This document shows, in pieces, positions 11,530 through 23,490 of a DNA stretch of 64,000 bases. The notes beneath the pieces are model-generated. The model worked only from the letters and a program-made list of their open reading frames with translations. It had not been told where the DNA came from and did not search any database. Source of the DNA: Epiperipatus broadwayi (taxonomy: Eukaryota > Onychophora > Udeonychophora > Euonychophora > Peripatidae); the NCBI GenBank assembly GCA_028023455.1, contig JAQFVV010000507.1, positions 122,501-186,500 of the forward strand, written 5' to 3'. Made by a program: the position numbers and the translations under genes. The stretch's first letter is position 1; every line of letters begins with the position of its first letter.

Positions 11530-13620
11530 TAAATAGGGCTAAAAATCTATTGTGAGAGAGTTCAGTCAATTGCTGCTAAACCGACTTCACATCTTTTTGG
11601 TTTTTATAATGGTTTTTGGATAGAGTGATCTAAGCTGCCTTTTCCTCCACCTTCAGCCTGACTCTTTGCCATGCAGAGAGGTAGCTCCTACCAATCAGAG
11701 AATTCTGCCTTCCACAGAAGATTTGTCCATACTTCATTCCATAGGTAACAAGCCCAAAGTCATTATCATTGCCTTACCTGAATTGTAACTCTTGAAAATT
11801 AATGTTTTCTTTATGCTTAATCTTTTTTTAACTCACTAATTGGTGAGTATGTTAAATTAATAATTATTTTCTTAGTATCGATTCCCTATAACCTAAATTA
11901 ATCTTATTATAAAATATTTTATCCAACTCATGTTTCTTATTATTCCTATAATTTAGTTCAGTTATAATTTAATTTTAATGATATTTTTATATTTTCACTT
12001 AATTTTTATTTGTAAATGCCAATCAAACTCAGTCTTACAAACTTCTTCTATATCCTGCTGTGGAATAGAAATGAGGGAAAGGAATTAATTATTTCATGTC
12101 TTTATTTCTAAATAGCTCTGTCTGTTAAATAAATATATGTTTTTTTAAAAATATTTTGATCGTAAATTTATACAAAATGTATAAATACTTTTCAATCTGG
12201 GGTGGATATTGGTGTCCATTAATTTTATTGATTTCTTTATTGATCATCATTGCCAAAAAGGCTGGTGACCAAATACTATTTTTTTATTTGCACTTTTAAG
12301 TGTGTGAATTTTTTTTTTTTTAGTTATATGTTAAACAAAATAATATTGATTCAAGAAGAGGGAAAATGCACATTTTATTACTTATAGTTTTAACTTCTGA
12401 TTAATGACCTTATCTAACATGAATCATTATTTTAACATATCATTATGTATTTGTTAAACCACTTAGGGCTTCACTTTAGTACTTAAATATAATGGATTTT
12501 ATATTCTTATAATAGCATTGCTAGCATATGTCAGACATTATCAATGAGCCACATAAGGACTTTGATCTTAATTTGACTGTACCTCATTCTAGGGAGTCTT
12601 GCTTCATTTGTCATTCTTCTTCTCAAAGTATATATTTATATACTACTTGAATCTGTCTGTACCTCATTCCAGAAGATTCATAGCCTTCCGTCTTTATGTT
12701 CTCATTTGTAACAGGGGTCTGTTATGGCTTTGCAGACCCATAGAAACTTCCTACCTACCTTTCCATTTTTGGTACTGCTCAGCCTGAAGCTGGTGCACCA
12801 CCTTAAAATAGAAGAATGAGGTTTTCTTGGCTGAAGTTGCCATTTTCTCTTTCCCTGACATGATGCTAGTACTGCAATTTCTTATAGTTCATTTCATAGC
12901 CTGTTTGACAAAATACATTATAATGATGTGTAAAAATAAAATGTTTTTCTCTTTAAATATTTTTGTTGGAGTTTTAGATCCAATCTCTCAAAGCTGCTCT
13001 CCCCTTTATTGATATAAGTCATTCCTGTATTTATAGAGTTTCGCAATATTTGATTGTTAAATGTTGAAAATGTAGAATAAATAAATAAATAAATGTTTTT
13101 AGTATACTTATGGATCAGAATGTATCCTTATTTAATTGTTATAACTAAATGCTATGAAGAAAATAAAGTTATGTATCAAATGCTAAGAGCATTATATTCA
13201 AGTCCTATAAACAGCGAAACTCTATTCTTGCATCTTTATATGTGTTTTCTAAATGTATAAAATATCCACCAACCACCCATATAAATCTGTTTTTGTAACA
13301 TTAAATAAAATTCGATTTCCAAATATATGTTTAGTATTGTAATGCCACACTAAATTGATATCTATTAAAATAAAAATAATTGACTCCAGTTTGTAAAATA
13401 TTTGTAACCAAAATAAAGTTTAAAATGTGTGAAGTTGATTATATATATAAAATCATCTTGAATTTTGTCAAAATAAATATTCATATTTTTAAATTTAATC
13501 CAGTTGTTCAAATCTTATTAATATATTTATGTATATTTTTAACTTATATCTTGGATTCACTCAATCTCTCATCATCATCATCAGTTGAATTCTCATGCAA
13601 AACATTGCAGCATCAGGCCA
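11530..13620. other. Non-coding DNA with less AT-rich patches, no gene identified
   Basis: The patches at 11530-11790 and 12530-12870 are less AT-rich and hold short repeated words such as TGTACCTCATTC (twice in 12580-12675). Short frames at 12599-12787 and 12827-13012 are rich in F, L, C and I and show no recognisable domain, so I leave them as probable non-coding or old transposon sequence. An (AATA)n run sits at 13077-13094. Confidence 0.5.
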
Positions 13621-13629
13621 GGATAGAAT

Positions 13630-13811
13630 GAATTTATGTGGTATCACTGTAGGTGTTGTCCATAGTGTTATAGATTTGGGGAATGAACAAATAGGTTAGA
13701 ATTCATGATTGCTCCTGACCTGTGTATCTTGGGCATGATTGGATTCGGGATACTTTTGGTTAAATTCTAAAATCTTGTTGGATAGACATACATTTTTGAC
13801 TGGTACAATAT
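13630..13811 (+). mobile_element. tRNA-derived SINE, copy 2
   Basis: It aligns with the 52.8-kb copy over about 120 bp: the B-box-like AGGTTAGAATTCA (13692), then CTCCTGACCTGTGTATCTTG against CCCTGACCTAAATCTTGG, and then GGATAGACATACATTTTT. It ends in GACTGGTACAATAT, matching GACCGGTACAATAT of copy 1. The A box is decayed. Confidence 0.6.
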
Positions 13812-14128
13812 ATAATCAAATAATATTTCCTTGTTTAAAATCAAATTTAATATATGATAGTATTTATTAATCCTAAGCATCCAAGCAGGGAATAGGGTTG
13901 ATAAAATGATTGCCATTACACAAATAATTTAATATGTAGTTTGATGTATCTCATTAGTCTACCAAGCACAATCATCTGATACATAATTTATTTCACTTTA
14001 GTTTTTATTATATAATTGGTAATCTAGTAGGAGCTGCAAATAAATATTTAAATGGATATTCAGTGCCAGAATGTGAGGATACTAGTACAAATATTCTGAT
14101 AAAATGAGTGAGAGAACTGAAAAATTAA

Positions 14129-14187
14129 AATGGTACTTAATATATATATATATATTATATATATATATATATATTAAGTACCATTCT
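14129..14187. repeat. (AT)n microsatellite flanked by complementary arms
   Basis: AATGGTACTTAA (from 14129) and TTAAGTACCATT (to 14187) flank an alternating AT run, so almost the whole 59 nt can fold on itself. Another (AT)n run follows at 14189-14208. Confidence 0.9.
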
Positions 14188-14295
14188 ATATATATATATA
14201 TATATATAGAAGGGTGAGATTAGTTATTTAACTTAATGAAAGATTACATTCTGATAATTCAAGTTATGACATGTCCCAATATGTTCTCATTGTAA

Positions 14296-15560
14296 TGAAG
14301 AAATAAATATTTTTTATATAGATGTACAAAATGCTTTTAATGAGATCAAATTACATTTTAAAATTGTCATGGAAAACTTTAATGCTAGAATTAAGATTAA
14401 AGTATTATAGATAAATTTGATTATAGGAATTGAAATAAAAGAAGTGACAGAATTGTTGTTGAGTCCTCATATAAAACAACAACTGTATATTAAAAATTTC
14501 TTATTTGAAATTTTTTTTAAATGGATATGGAAGCATCCAAATGAAGATGCAGCAGAATTGGATTATATTTTGACTAGCAAAAAATATGTATTTTCAGATT
14601 ATAATATTTTTAATAGATTCAACATAGGAAGTGAATCATGTTTAGTGAGATGTAAAATATATATTAATGCAAAACTAAAAAGATGAAAATTATTTTAACA
14701 AAAACAGTATATTAACAATAAATATTCTTACCTTTCAAAATCACCCCAATAAATTTAAAATAGAACTTGGAAATCATTTTAAAATTTAACAGATTTTGAA
14801 GATGGTTCAGACTTGATAAAATTAAAAGTGATGATAACTAATATGCTAGCTATAAATGATATAGTTTGTCCAAAAAAAAAGAAGCAGAAATTTACAAATA
14901 AATTTTCTACTGAGACAAGATAATGTATGAAGAAAAGAAAGACATTAAAATATTTTAAAATGAACCATTAAAAAGAATTAAATATCTAGAGTTTTATAAA
15001 ATAGTTCAAAAAAGAGTTTATAATAATAATAAAAAATATAATTGAGAATTAGAAAGGAATGTAGAAAAAAATAAAAGTCTCAAAAGTGTAAAACAATATT
15101 TTTGCACTAATCAGAAAGTTACTTCAGCAATAAGATGGAATTATTATTAAAAGAGAGGCGACATCATGAAATGTGTATAAGAGTTTTATAAGGAATTGTA
15201 GAGTAATAAAGAACTAGAAAACAAAGTATCTCTTATGGTTATTACATCTGAACTATTAATCTATGAAAAAAAAAAGGAAATTTCTAAAAAATGCTGAAAT
15301 TACAATTGCTATTTTAAAAAAGGCAGAAGAAGAAATAGAAAAATTATTGGCAAAGTTATTTACCAAATATCTAAGTAATATTGGTGTAACAGATGATCAT
15401 AAAACTACAATAGTCATAATGATATTTAAAAATGATAACAGGAAGGTATTCAAAATTACAGACCTATCAGTTTTCTAACAGTTATAAAATGTTTAGGAAG
15501 ATAATCTACAGTAAATATTGAATTCTAATCAATCAAAAGATTAATCTAGATTTAACTAGT
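14296..15560 (+). pseudogene. RTE-type LINE ORF2, 5' part (endonuclease to early RT), decayed
   Basis: Successive frames match the order of an RTE/BovB-type endonuclease-reverse transcriptase. IVMENFNARI at about 14363 corresponds to the GDFNAK endonuclease motif, with the key Asp changed to Asn. Then come FFKWIWKHPNEDAAELDYIL and FNIGSESCLVRCKIYINAK (to 14686), which correspond to the IDYI and SDHRLV blocks, with His lost. KFTNKFSTETR-like and FIKxFKKEF linker scraps follow at 14890-15020. A lysine-rich stretch leads to KTTIVIMIFKNDNR and FKITDLSVF (15263-15478), the RT block normally containing KKGD and NYRPISL. Several stops and frame changes make it non-functional. The frame fades near 15.56 kb and resumes at 18.0 kb. 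Confidence 0.8.
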
Positions 15561-18010
15561 TTAATGTCCTTGATGCCATACTAAATTTTTAAAAAACTGA
15601 CTTAGAGTCACAATTTTCACAATAACTTCAGTTTTTATAATGTTAAAGCAAAAAGTTTTACATTTATCAAAACTAGAAAAACAAAGGAAAATAATAAGGC
15701 TAAGACAAATAATGATTACTATTAAAAAAGTAAGGAAAAAAAAGAAATTTCAACATCCAACATAATTATTACTTTATTGTTTGTTCATAATTTCTAATTT
15801 ATCATTAATTAAGTTTAAATTACATCTTTATTGATAATTTCTTTGTATTTCTCACAACATTTTTATTAACATCATATGTAATACTTCTTACCTGAGTTCT
15901 TAATTTTTTTCTTGGACTTCAGAAGTTGAAAAATCTCAAGGTGTCTGGAAGAAAAAACGTTCTCCCTAATAAAAGACTGAAAAAAAATTAAAATTCTACC
16001 AGAATGTAAAAATAATGGAGGGAGGGAGTGGAGATCTATTACTTACCACTATAAATACAATAAAAAAGTAAAATGTCATATAATTTGAAATTCTAAATAA
16101 GGTCATCATGGTACACATGTATTATATTATAAAACTGGTGTATATGTATGCATCGTGCAAGTTCATCTGCTAAGTAGTTATGAAAAGTCAATAGTCTGAT
16201 AAAGAAGATGCACTACAAATTTGAGTTCTAAATTTTCTATTATTTGCTCAAAACTATTTTGATTTTAGACTTTGGATAAACCAACCCTGTTAATAACATC
16301 ATCATACTGAATAATCATTGTCAATACAGAAAACAATTTACAAATTTAGAATATGAAAAAAATTCTCATTTCAAGAGGCAGTCAAAGATTACTAAAAAGG
16401 TTCTAAAGCACATATTTATAAATATATATATATATATTTATATTCTATCTCTTTCAAGATATGTCTTCCAGAGAAAAATACCTGTTCATATTATCTAACG
16501 TAAATATGAAAAATTTTAAATATTTCATATTATTCAATATTATTAATAAAAGATAAATCATTCCAGATCTTATTTACCAATTGGCAAAAGTAATCAATAA
16601 TGAAGCTGTCACAAAATTCTAATAAGGAATGCCATCAGGCAGTCGTATGCCGCTCAAATATAAAATGAAGTAAATAAAAACAAAGTTAGTAAAACAAAAA
16701 CAAATGAAAACCAAGTTAGCAAAACAAAAATTAGTAAAAACAGAATAATAATAAAAAATAATGAATTATATACAACCAAATTTCTAGGAGAAATAAATTG
16801 TAAATTGTCTTGGATCAGTGTCTCAACCATTTGTCCATTGCTACTGGTAGCTAAAACAAACCAAACAACAATAACAAAAAAACAATACCTTTCTTATCTG
16901 TACTATCTATCACTGGGTAAAAAATCAGTTTGTTAGATTGAATTCACCTAAAATATAAAACCAAAAGATTATTAAAGATTGATTTGACAGCTTACAAGTA
17001 AAATTCCATGTAAAAAGTTATTGATCATGTTGCAAAACAATAAGATAAAATGTAAATATAGCTTCATCAACTGCTATCTCTCTGTGTATCTGGTATGCAG
17101 CTTTGAAATTAATATTCCATTTTTCTAGCACTGGTCTAATATATATGGTCAAAATCTTTACTTTCCTTACTTGGTATTGTTTTGTTATCAGTAAAATGTA
17201 AATAACTTGAAATTTTACTAAAACATTTATAAGACATTACATTTGCAAAATAAGGGTTCATCAAACTAAAATCAGAATCCCAAATGTCTTTCAATTGGAA
17301 AACAGGTCCTTTGCTTGAAATTTCCAATGTCATCCCAAAAAAGGGAGACAATTCTCAATCAGTTACATTTCCCCAATTTTGCATACGTTTGTCTTTAGTA
17401 ACATATTTATTCGTTTCCCCAACTATTTTTTAAAACCATTTTTTATCAAACAAAAAATGAAAAAAGTCTAAAATAGAAAGCTCACCTGCAATAGTGAACT
17501 TCAAACCTGGAGTCTTCATAAAATTTCCACATTTACTTGTTCTGCAATTACATTTGGAGACATATTATTACTGGATGAAGGGCCTAGTCCACCGCTAATT
17601 TTTGCAGGTACATCTTTATTTTTTATTTGCCTTTTCATTGGTAATGGGGTTTGTTCTTCTGATGTTGAGCTAAAAGATTCTTTGCTGGATGCAATGCTAT
17701 CCTCAAAATCACAGGGCCTAGAAATTGCAAATGCACTGGAGCTGGTAGAATCTGTTTCTGAATTAATTTCCGCCATTTGTTTTTCTAAATACTATTTTTT
17801 CTATACAATTTAATAAATTGAAAAAAAAAAAAGACTTAATTTATGAAAAAATTAATAAAAAATTCATTTTTTGTCCAAGAAAAATATGGCATATACATAT
17901 TGAAAGAGGAAAAAATGCATAGATTGCATGTGTAGTCCACCCAGTTTTCCCACAATTTAAAAAAAAAAAAATTTCAACGAACCATTGACCACTGCTGAGC
18001 CCCCCACTCT
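15560..18010. mobile_element. Insertion splitting the RTE LINE; contains piggyBac remnant
   Basis: The RTE reading order stops before the GFR block and restarts at 18.0 kb with the block just after it. The intervening ~2.4 kb is therefore best explained as later insertion(s). Its right part carries a minus-strand piggyBac transposase remnant. I found no clean TTAA-flanked terminal repeats, so the exact ends are unknown. The part from 15.6 to 16.9 kb shows only AT-rich sequence with repeated AAACAAAAAC-like words at 16675-16745. Confidence 0.5.
16990..17776 (-). pseudogene. piggyBac-type transposase remnant
   Basis: The first 86 codons (17776 down to 17519) are Ser/Asp/Glu-rich (DSTSSS, SSKESFSSTSEE, SSSNN), like the disordered acidic N-termini of piggyBac transposases. 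After a broken stretch, 17351-17136 reads FFGMTLEISSKGPVFQLKDI, then FANVMSYKCFSKISSYLHF and DNK, matching the family's DDE_Tnp_1_7 entry region. In another frame, about 17115-17030, VLEKWNINF and YQIHREIAVDEAI match the block with the first catalytic Asp (VDEA). Frameshifts and stops separate the parts, and later DDE motifs are not readable. A donor-like CAGGTGAGC lies near 17490 but does not rescue the frame. Confidence 0.65.
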
Positions 18011-18019
18011 AAAGTGGTT

Positions 18020-18535
18020 TTAGTACAATATTTCATATATCAAATACTAGGAGAAGTTCTAAAAAATACCAATGTATATGAGTTGGTATTTTGCTTTGGA
18101 TTAGTAGATTAAGAAAAAGCATTACATTCTAAAAGAATTTCTATGGCAGGTAAAGCCTTGGATAATCAAAATATAGCAGCAGTGATTAGATTATATGCTA
18201 TGGTAAAAAGTTTAACACTAAAAACTATTTATGACTGAGTGAGTCCATGTTTCCACAACTTTTTAGAACAGTTTTACAAAAAGTATTTTGCAGATTAAAA
18301 TGAGAAACTAAGGGATTAAAAGTAAATGGAAATTATATAATTGTTTTGCAAATATTATTTCAGAGCTTCAGAAAATGTTGCAAGAATTATCAGATGAAAG
18401 TAAAAAAGTAGGACTAAAAATAAGTGCTAAACTGTCTAAAATAATGTTCAATGAATTTTCTCATAAAAAGAGAATAAAAATTAATAACTATTCCTATTTG
18501 GTGACTTTAATATGCCTTATAAATGAGTTTGTGTC
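18020..18535 (+). pseudogene. RTE-type LINE ORF2, RT core, decayed (continuation)
   Basis: YELVFCFGLVD-stop-EKALHS at 18077-18130 corresponds to the RT block usually reading FVDYEKAFDS. AALDNQNI-like and IRLYAMV scraps follow, then FHNFLEQFYKKYF (FxxxLE region). LRD and NGNYI come next (GIKVNGEYL region), and then MLQELSDESKKVGLKISAKL with KIMFNE (18375-18460), a strong match to the conserved RTE stretch after the catalytic box. The ADD box itself is destroyed. It is on the same strand and in the right order relative to 14296-15560, so it is the same insertion split in two. It ends where the L1-like LINE begins. Confidence 0.75.
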
Positions 18536-18544
18536 TAAATACCT

Positions 18545-21120
18545 ACATGATGAGTGGTGAAGGCTTCTTCTCCAATAATGCCTTCTCCTCCTATATTTTG
18601 AAACATTCAACACTCATTGATCTTTTATTCTATTGCCTGATCTGCATTTTATAGTTAATTCTTCTTTGAAACCAGTAATTTTTTCAGATCAGCTAGCATT
18701 CTCAGTATAAATAGATATTGATTTTCACATGCAACATTTTCTTAGCTGCATCAATACAATCAGAATTACTGAGAGTTACATCTCCAAAGGCAGTAATATC
18801 AGAAATTTATATTTATTTTAAGAAGATAGACATTCTTTTTCAACTGCCTACCATAGTTTAACTTTCATTTATTAATATTACCAATCAGTCATTAGACCCT
18901 ACACTAGCAAAAACAAATCACCCACAGCTTTAGTTACGAACTTTGATGTCATTTATTGCATGTCGAAAGCCAGTTCCTGTGATTCTGATTCTATTCCTTC
19001 AGTTATATTTCTTAAGTACCAATATAAACATATCCAATCAATCTATCTTGGATGTATATCTTTCTATTAAAATAGCTAAGATATTTTTGGCTCAAAAGGC
19101 TACATCTGTTGGGCTTTATCTTATAGAAATAAAAAATCAGTTCCATCAATTATAGTAGACAATCATTTCAGCACAGGTCTTAACATGTTACCCATTATTT
19201 TCTGCCACTTTAAATCTAAGTTGCAAAATGTCAGCTGCCCAGAACCACTTGTTTCTGCTTTCAGTGAAAGTCATCAGGGTCATAGTATTCAAAGACTGAT
19301 ATAATGTTTAAGATGAAATCTTTACCCAAGAACATTTACCCTGGTCTATACCTTCTTATGCATATGATTTTCTTTATAGTACCAATCATTATGAATATGA
19401 TAGAGTTTTTTTCCAACCAATTTCATCATATTGAAGAGTTGTATCCAGTTTCTTTAGTTCTGTTTCTCAAGCAAAATACTATCCCATCTTCTCTTAATAA
19501 TCTTTATCCTATTTCTATGTCACATATACTTATCAAGATCAAGATAAGATGCAGCCTATTATACTGCCTGCAATCTCAAACTTTCAGTTTGCTAAAAAGA
19601 GAGCATCCATCTCTAATGCTATCAGCCTTTTTAAACTTGGCATTGACCAAGTAAGACTTGCTAGAAAAGCAGATTCCATAATAGTACAACTAGATATTGC
19701 ATCAGCTTTTGATTCTGTCTGTACAGATGTTCTTATTGAATTTGTTAAAATTGCATAATATTTCCAATTATCTATATTTTAGCCAATCTTCTAATGAATA
19801 GGGAAATTTTTATCACTCTTAATGGAAAAATTACATCAGAATTCAAACCCCATAACTCTATTCCACAAGGTTCATCATTGAGTGAATTGTTTTTTTATAA
19901 TTTATATAAACCCATTGTTTCTGGAAATAGAGAGAAAATTGCCTGGCATACATGTTCCTTTGAATGATAAGGTGATTAAGCATATATCATTCATGGATGA
20001 TCTTATTGTATTTCTTCCTTCCAAGAAGTATCTTTCTTCATGTATTGCTATTCTGGAAAATTATGTGGCCCAATATAGGCTTCAGTTTAATCTTGATAAA
20101 TCATCCACATGGAATATGCATTTCTTCATAACTTTCTTGGATTTCCCATTAACAAATTTATGACTGCCATGAAAACATCCATTCAGGACTCTATCCTTAC
20201 ATCTTCTGAAAATATAATTAAATTTCTTTCTAAAGTGTATCTTTCACTTCATACAAAGGTAGCACTCATTAACATTCTTATTTTTCCAAAGATCATTTGC
20301 TATATGCCAATTGTCAACTATACCAATGCTTTCAAGAAGAACAACTTTATTTTTTCAAAACTATTTTGGAACAAAAGAGTGGTTGCAATCAGTATTAGAA
20401 CCTTACAAAAGCATGTCAAAGATAAAGGTCTTTTCCTTCATTCAATATGCACATTTTATTTTTAAAAATCATTTAATACTATTTCTAAATACATTTCTGT
20501 TTATCCAAACTCTATGAAACTTACTCTAGTCAATCCTACTGTACACCTCCATCCTATAAAGTTAATTTTTTTTCTTCCTTAATCAAACATGTAGCTTCTT
20601 GTAATTGACATTGATGTTCAGACATTCTCAAGGAAAATAGTCCTTTGGGAGTCCTACAACATGGTGCATAGTACTAGCCAACTGCATTCTTCTCCATCTA
20701 TTCTTAAAGTTACTAATAAACAAATAATCAAAAAAATCAAATTCTGGTACTTAGAGCCAAAATATCATGATTTCATTATTAAAATTAATTTGGAGATTCT
20801 ACATACTAGTTATTTCTTATTGCAGAGAAGGTTCTTTACTAACATTGGTCCAGTTTTCTCTCTTTGTCATTAGTCTGAAGAAACAATACACCATTTTCTA
20901 ATCCAGTGTCCTCTCTCCTCATATATAGAAACATTATTGAGTCAATTACTAAATCTCATATTTCTTCTAGTGTTACTCTTACTGATAGCATAAAAAGGGT
21001 TTTTTCCCCCTTTAATTAGAATCACTATTTTCCTTATGTATATCCTTTGGTTCATAAGATACCATCTTTGCTTCAACCCTACATTTAAGAAATTGCAATT
21101 ATTGTTTTTCAATAAAATCT
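18545..21120 (+). pseudogene. L1/Tx1-like LINE ORF2, copy A, 5'-truncated and decayed
   Basis: The sequence starts in the endonuclease C-terminus (STLIDLLFYC, then FSDQLAFSV in shifted frames at 18600-18710). RT blocks follow: LDIASAFDSV at 19690, a SLS scrap near 19870, and HISFMDDLIVFLPSKKY at 19981 (FMDD in place of the usual YADD). FNLDKSSTW comes next near 20090, and the thumb-like LSLHTKVALINILIFPKIIC near 20250. The distal KIKFWYLEPKYHDFIIKINL (about 20735) is matched by copy B (KFWKPEPKCFDFLVKL), which proves a shared family. Overlapping frames at 19304-20517 show many frameshifts. No endonuclease N-terminus is present, consistent with 5' truncation. Confidence 0.8.
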
Positions 21121-22680
21121 CAAAAATTAAAAACAGAGATTAGGCACTTGCCTCTCCAAACATTGTTAATGCTACATCGAGTCTAGTTACTCTCTCAACA
21201 CCATTATAATATTTTTTTTTTTACTATTATTTATTTTTTATTTTTTATGTCAATGGTATGTATGCAAATAATGTATTATTTGTAATCTATAAACATTGCA
21301 CTTGTCTATTCTATGTTGCTAATTGAAATCAAACCAAATTTTTCATAAATATGGCTAAAAATTTTTTTAGCATAATAAAAATTTCTTTTAATATTTAAAA
21401 AAAAAAATATTTACAAATAAAAAACAAATCCTGTATAAATAAAGATTGGAAAGACCCATCCTTTCCATCAATGTGTCATTATTGTTTAACAAAATATTTG
21501 ATTTGGCTTTTATATGGAAGTTCATATATATATGTTGTTATTATTAGTTGTTATCATTATTTATTTCAATTTTTTTTTGCTATATGCATTTGTTTGTGAT
21601 CGTGGGATTTAAATGACAGTGGTGATATATATATATGTGTGTGTGGGTGTGTGTGTGTATAGATTTTATCAAGATATTGGTTTGTGTTTAAAGTACTTGC
21701 CTTTTTGTAAAAAATATTGGCATATAAAATTATTAAATGTGTTTAGATTGTATTTTTATTTTTAAAAATTGTTTGCGCTGTAATTATATTATTTATTTGT
21801 TTATTTATTTATTTATCTATTTTGTTTTTGTGAACTGTAAAGCTAATTTTTACATGTAATTTCTTTTAACTTTAATATTTAAAAATTGGTGATTGTTGTA
21901 ATAAAGATATTGATATTGGCAGTGCATGAAAGACTGAGCTAAACAATAGACATAAAAAATACTATGGCAACTGGGATTGATAATCATCATTAAGGAAGAA
22001 ACCAAAAGTTTGCTATTGTGTCATATACAAATTTCTTTGCATAATGGCAATATTTATTGGACTTGATATATCATTAGAAATGGCAGGATAAATGATAAAT
22101 TAATGGTCCAGAATTCAGACTCTCCATCTTTCCCATTTCACAATCAAGATCTAGTAAAAAATAAACAAATTATTGACAAGCAGATATTTGGAGTAGAAAA
22201 CAAATGGAATACATCAAGCCAATATAAGCATTACCTACATATTCAAGATTGGTCCATCATTTTAACTGATACATCATAACCTAACTCAGATAATAAAAAA
22301 ATGCTACAAGTCAATCATTTATAAAAGAAAAGGTTCGTGAATTTATACATTTGTCATTTTAAACGATTTCACATGTTATCTTAATCCACACCAGAATGGA
22401 CAAAAATGCATTAAATGGTTAAGTTTTAAAATGAAGTGAAAACAAAGGAGTTTAAATGGTAATTAATTTGGTCGTTTTTTTGTATTGATTTTTTGTTTGT
22501 ACTTTGATTGATTTCTAAATTTAACTATTTTTCTATATGTAAACTAATTTTAATTAACAACATATTGAGTTTCATTGAGTATTAAAATTTTTTTATTTTA
22601 TTTTGATTCACATGCAATATATTCATACATAATATAAGTAAATCGTTTTAAATCTTTAATTTATCAGTATTAATAAAAAG
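21120..22680. other. AT-rich DNA, likely LINE 3' flank, no gene seen
   Basis: It contains poly-T and ATTT runs (21780-21815), an AT/GT microsatellite at 21626-21660 and no recognisable protein. The 3' untranslated part of LINE copy A may extend into it. The stretch from 21.9 to 22.3 kb has a few open scraps that I could not assign. Confidence 0.5.
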
Positions 22681-22699
22681 GATGCTAGAGGTCACTTAT

Positions 22700-23490
22700 T
22701 ATTAAAAATTTGGTAGGTTGCAGTTTATGGATAATAAAAGAATAGCCAAAATAGTATTTAATTGGGTTATGAGTAAAGGGCAGGCAACAAAATGGGTGAA
22801 AAAGATAATGCAGTATGCAAAGGATTTGGATAAAGAATTTATATGTATACTTGTATAAAAGATGGAATGATTGTGTTAGGAGGATTGTTGAGTGTTGTAG
22901 TGGTAAGGAATGGGATAAAAGAATAGATGCATTAATAAAGAATAGGGAATTGGAGAGATGGAGAACTAGTATGAAGAATAAAAAGAGTTTAAATATATAT
23001 AGAAGTAAACGGAACATTGGGTGCGAGTTAATTTATGATAATAGTAAGGAAAGTAGCTTATTGTTTAAGGCTTGAATGGAATCTTTAGCAACAAGAGAAT
23101 ATACATGTAAATGGAAAAATATGGGTGATTTAGTCTGCAAATTGTATAAGGAATATATAGAAAATATTAGGCATCTGTTGATTGAATGTAAATGCTTGAA
23201 AGCATTAAAGGGTACAAATAATAAAGTTATGGGAGAATAAATATGAACAAAGTGATTATACAGAAAGTGGGTTATTGGTTTTTATGCTGAGTTTGGGAAA
23301 AGATAAGGGGATTTAGATATAAATACCATGGAGTTGACAAAGATTATGTTGCAGAAATGGGATGAAGCAGATTATGGGAAAGTGTAGGGTAGGGAAGGTA
23401 AAGTGGCTAACAGATTTTTTTGGGCATAGTTGCTGAATTCCTGACTCCATTTAAGGAGAAGTCACAATACATCACATCACATCACATATT
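22700..23490 (+). pseudogene. 3' end of a jockey/CR1/I-like LINE
   Basis: The frame at 22815-23075 reads EWDKRIDALIKNRELERW, then KKSLNIYRSKRNIGCELIYD and SSLLFKA, the pattern found after the RT domain in jockey/CR1/I-type LINEs. Past a TGA, CKWKNMGDLVCKLY and NIRHLLIECKCL (about 23108-23200) resemble the terminal C-x2-C...H-x4-C knuckle, with one Cys replaced by Tyr. Upstream MDNKRIAKIVFNWVM and ATKWVKKIMQYAKDLD (22727-22840) extend the match. The element ends in a short ATCAC-repeat tail at 23472-23487, as several LINE clades do. It is 5'-truncated and carries stops. Confidence 0.65.

Noticed and set aside
13380-13631. 83-codon plus-strand frame
   Set aside because: It is hydrophobic AT-driven sequence running into a CATCAT repeat and the SINE; no domain is visible.
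17480-17500. Splice donor in the piggyBac remnant (CAGGTGAGC)
   Set aside because: The reading frame ends at a TGA before the site and no acceptor joins it sensibly to the downstream block.
22685-23017. 110-codon minus-strand frame
   Set aside because: It is the antisense shadow of the LINE 3' fragment on the plus strand and is almost entirely L, F, S, I and H.
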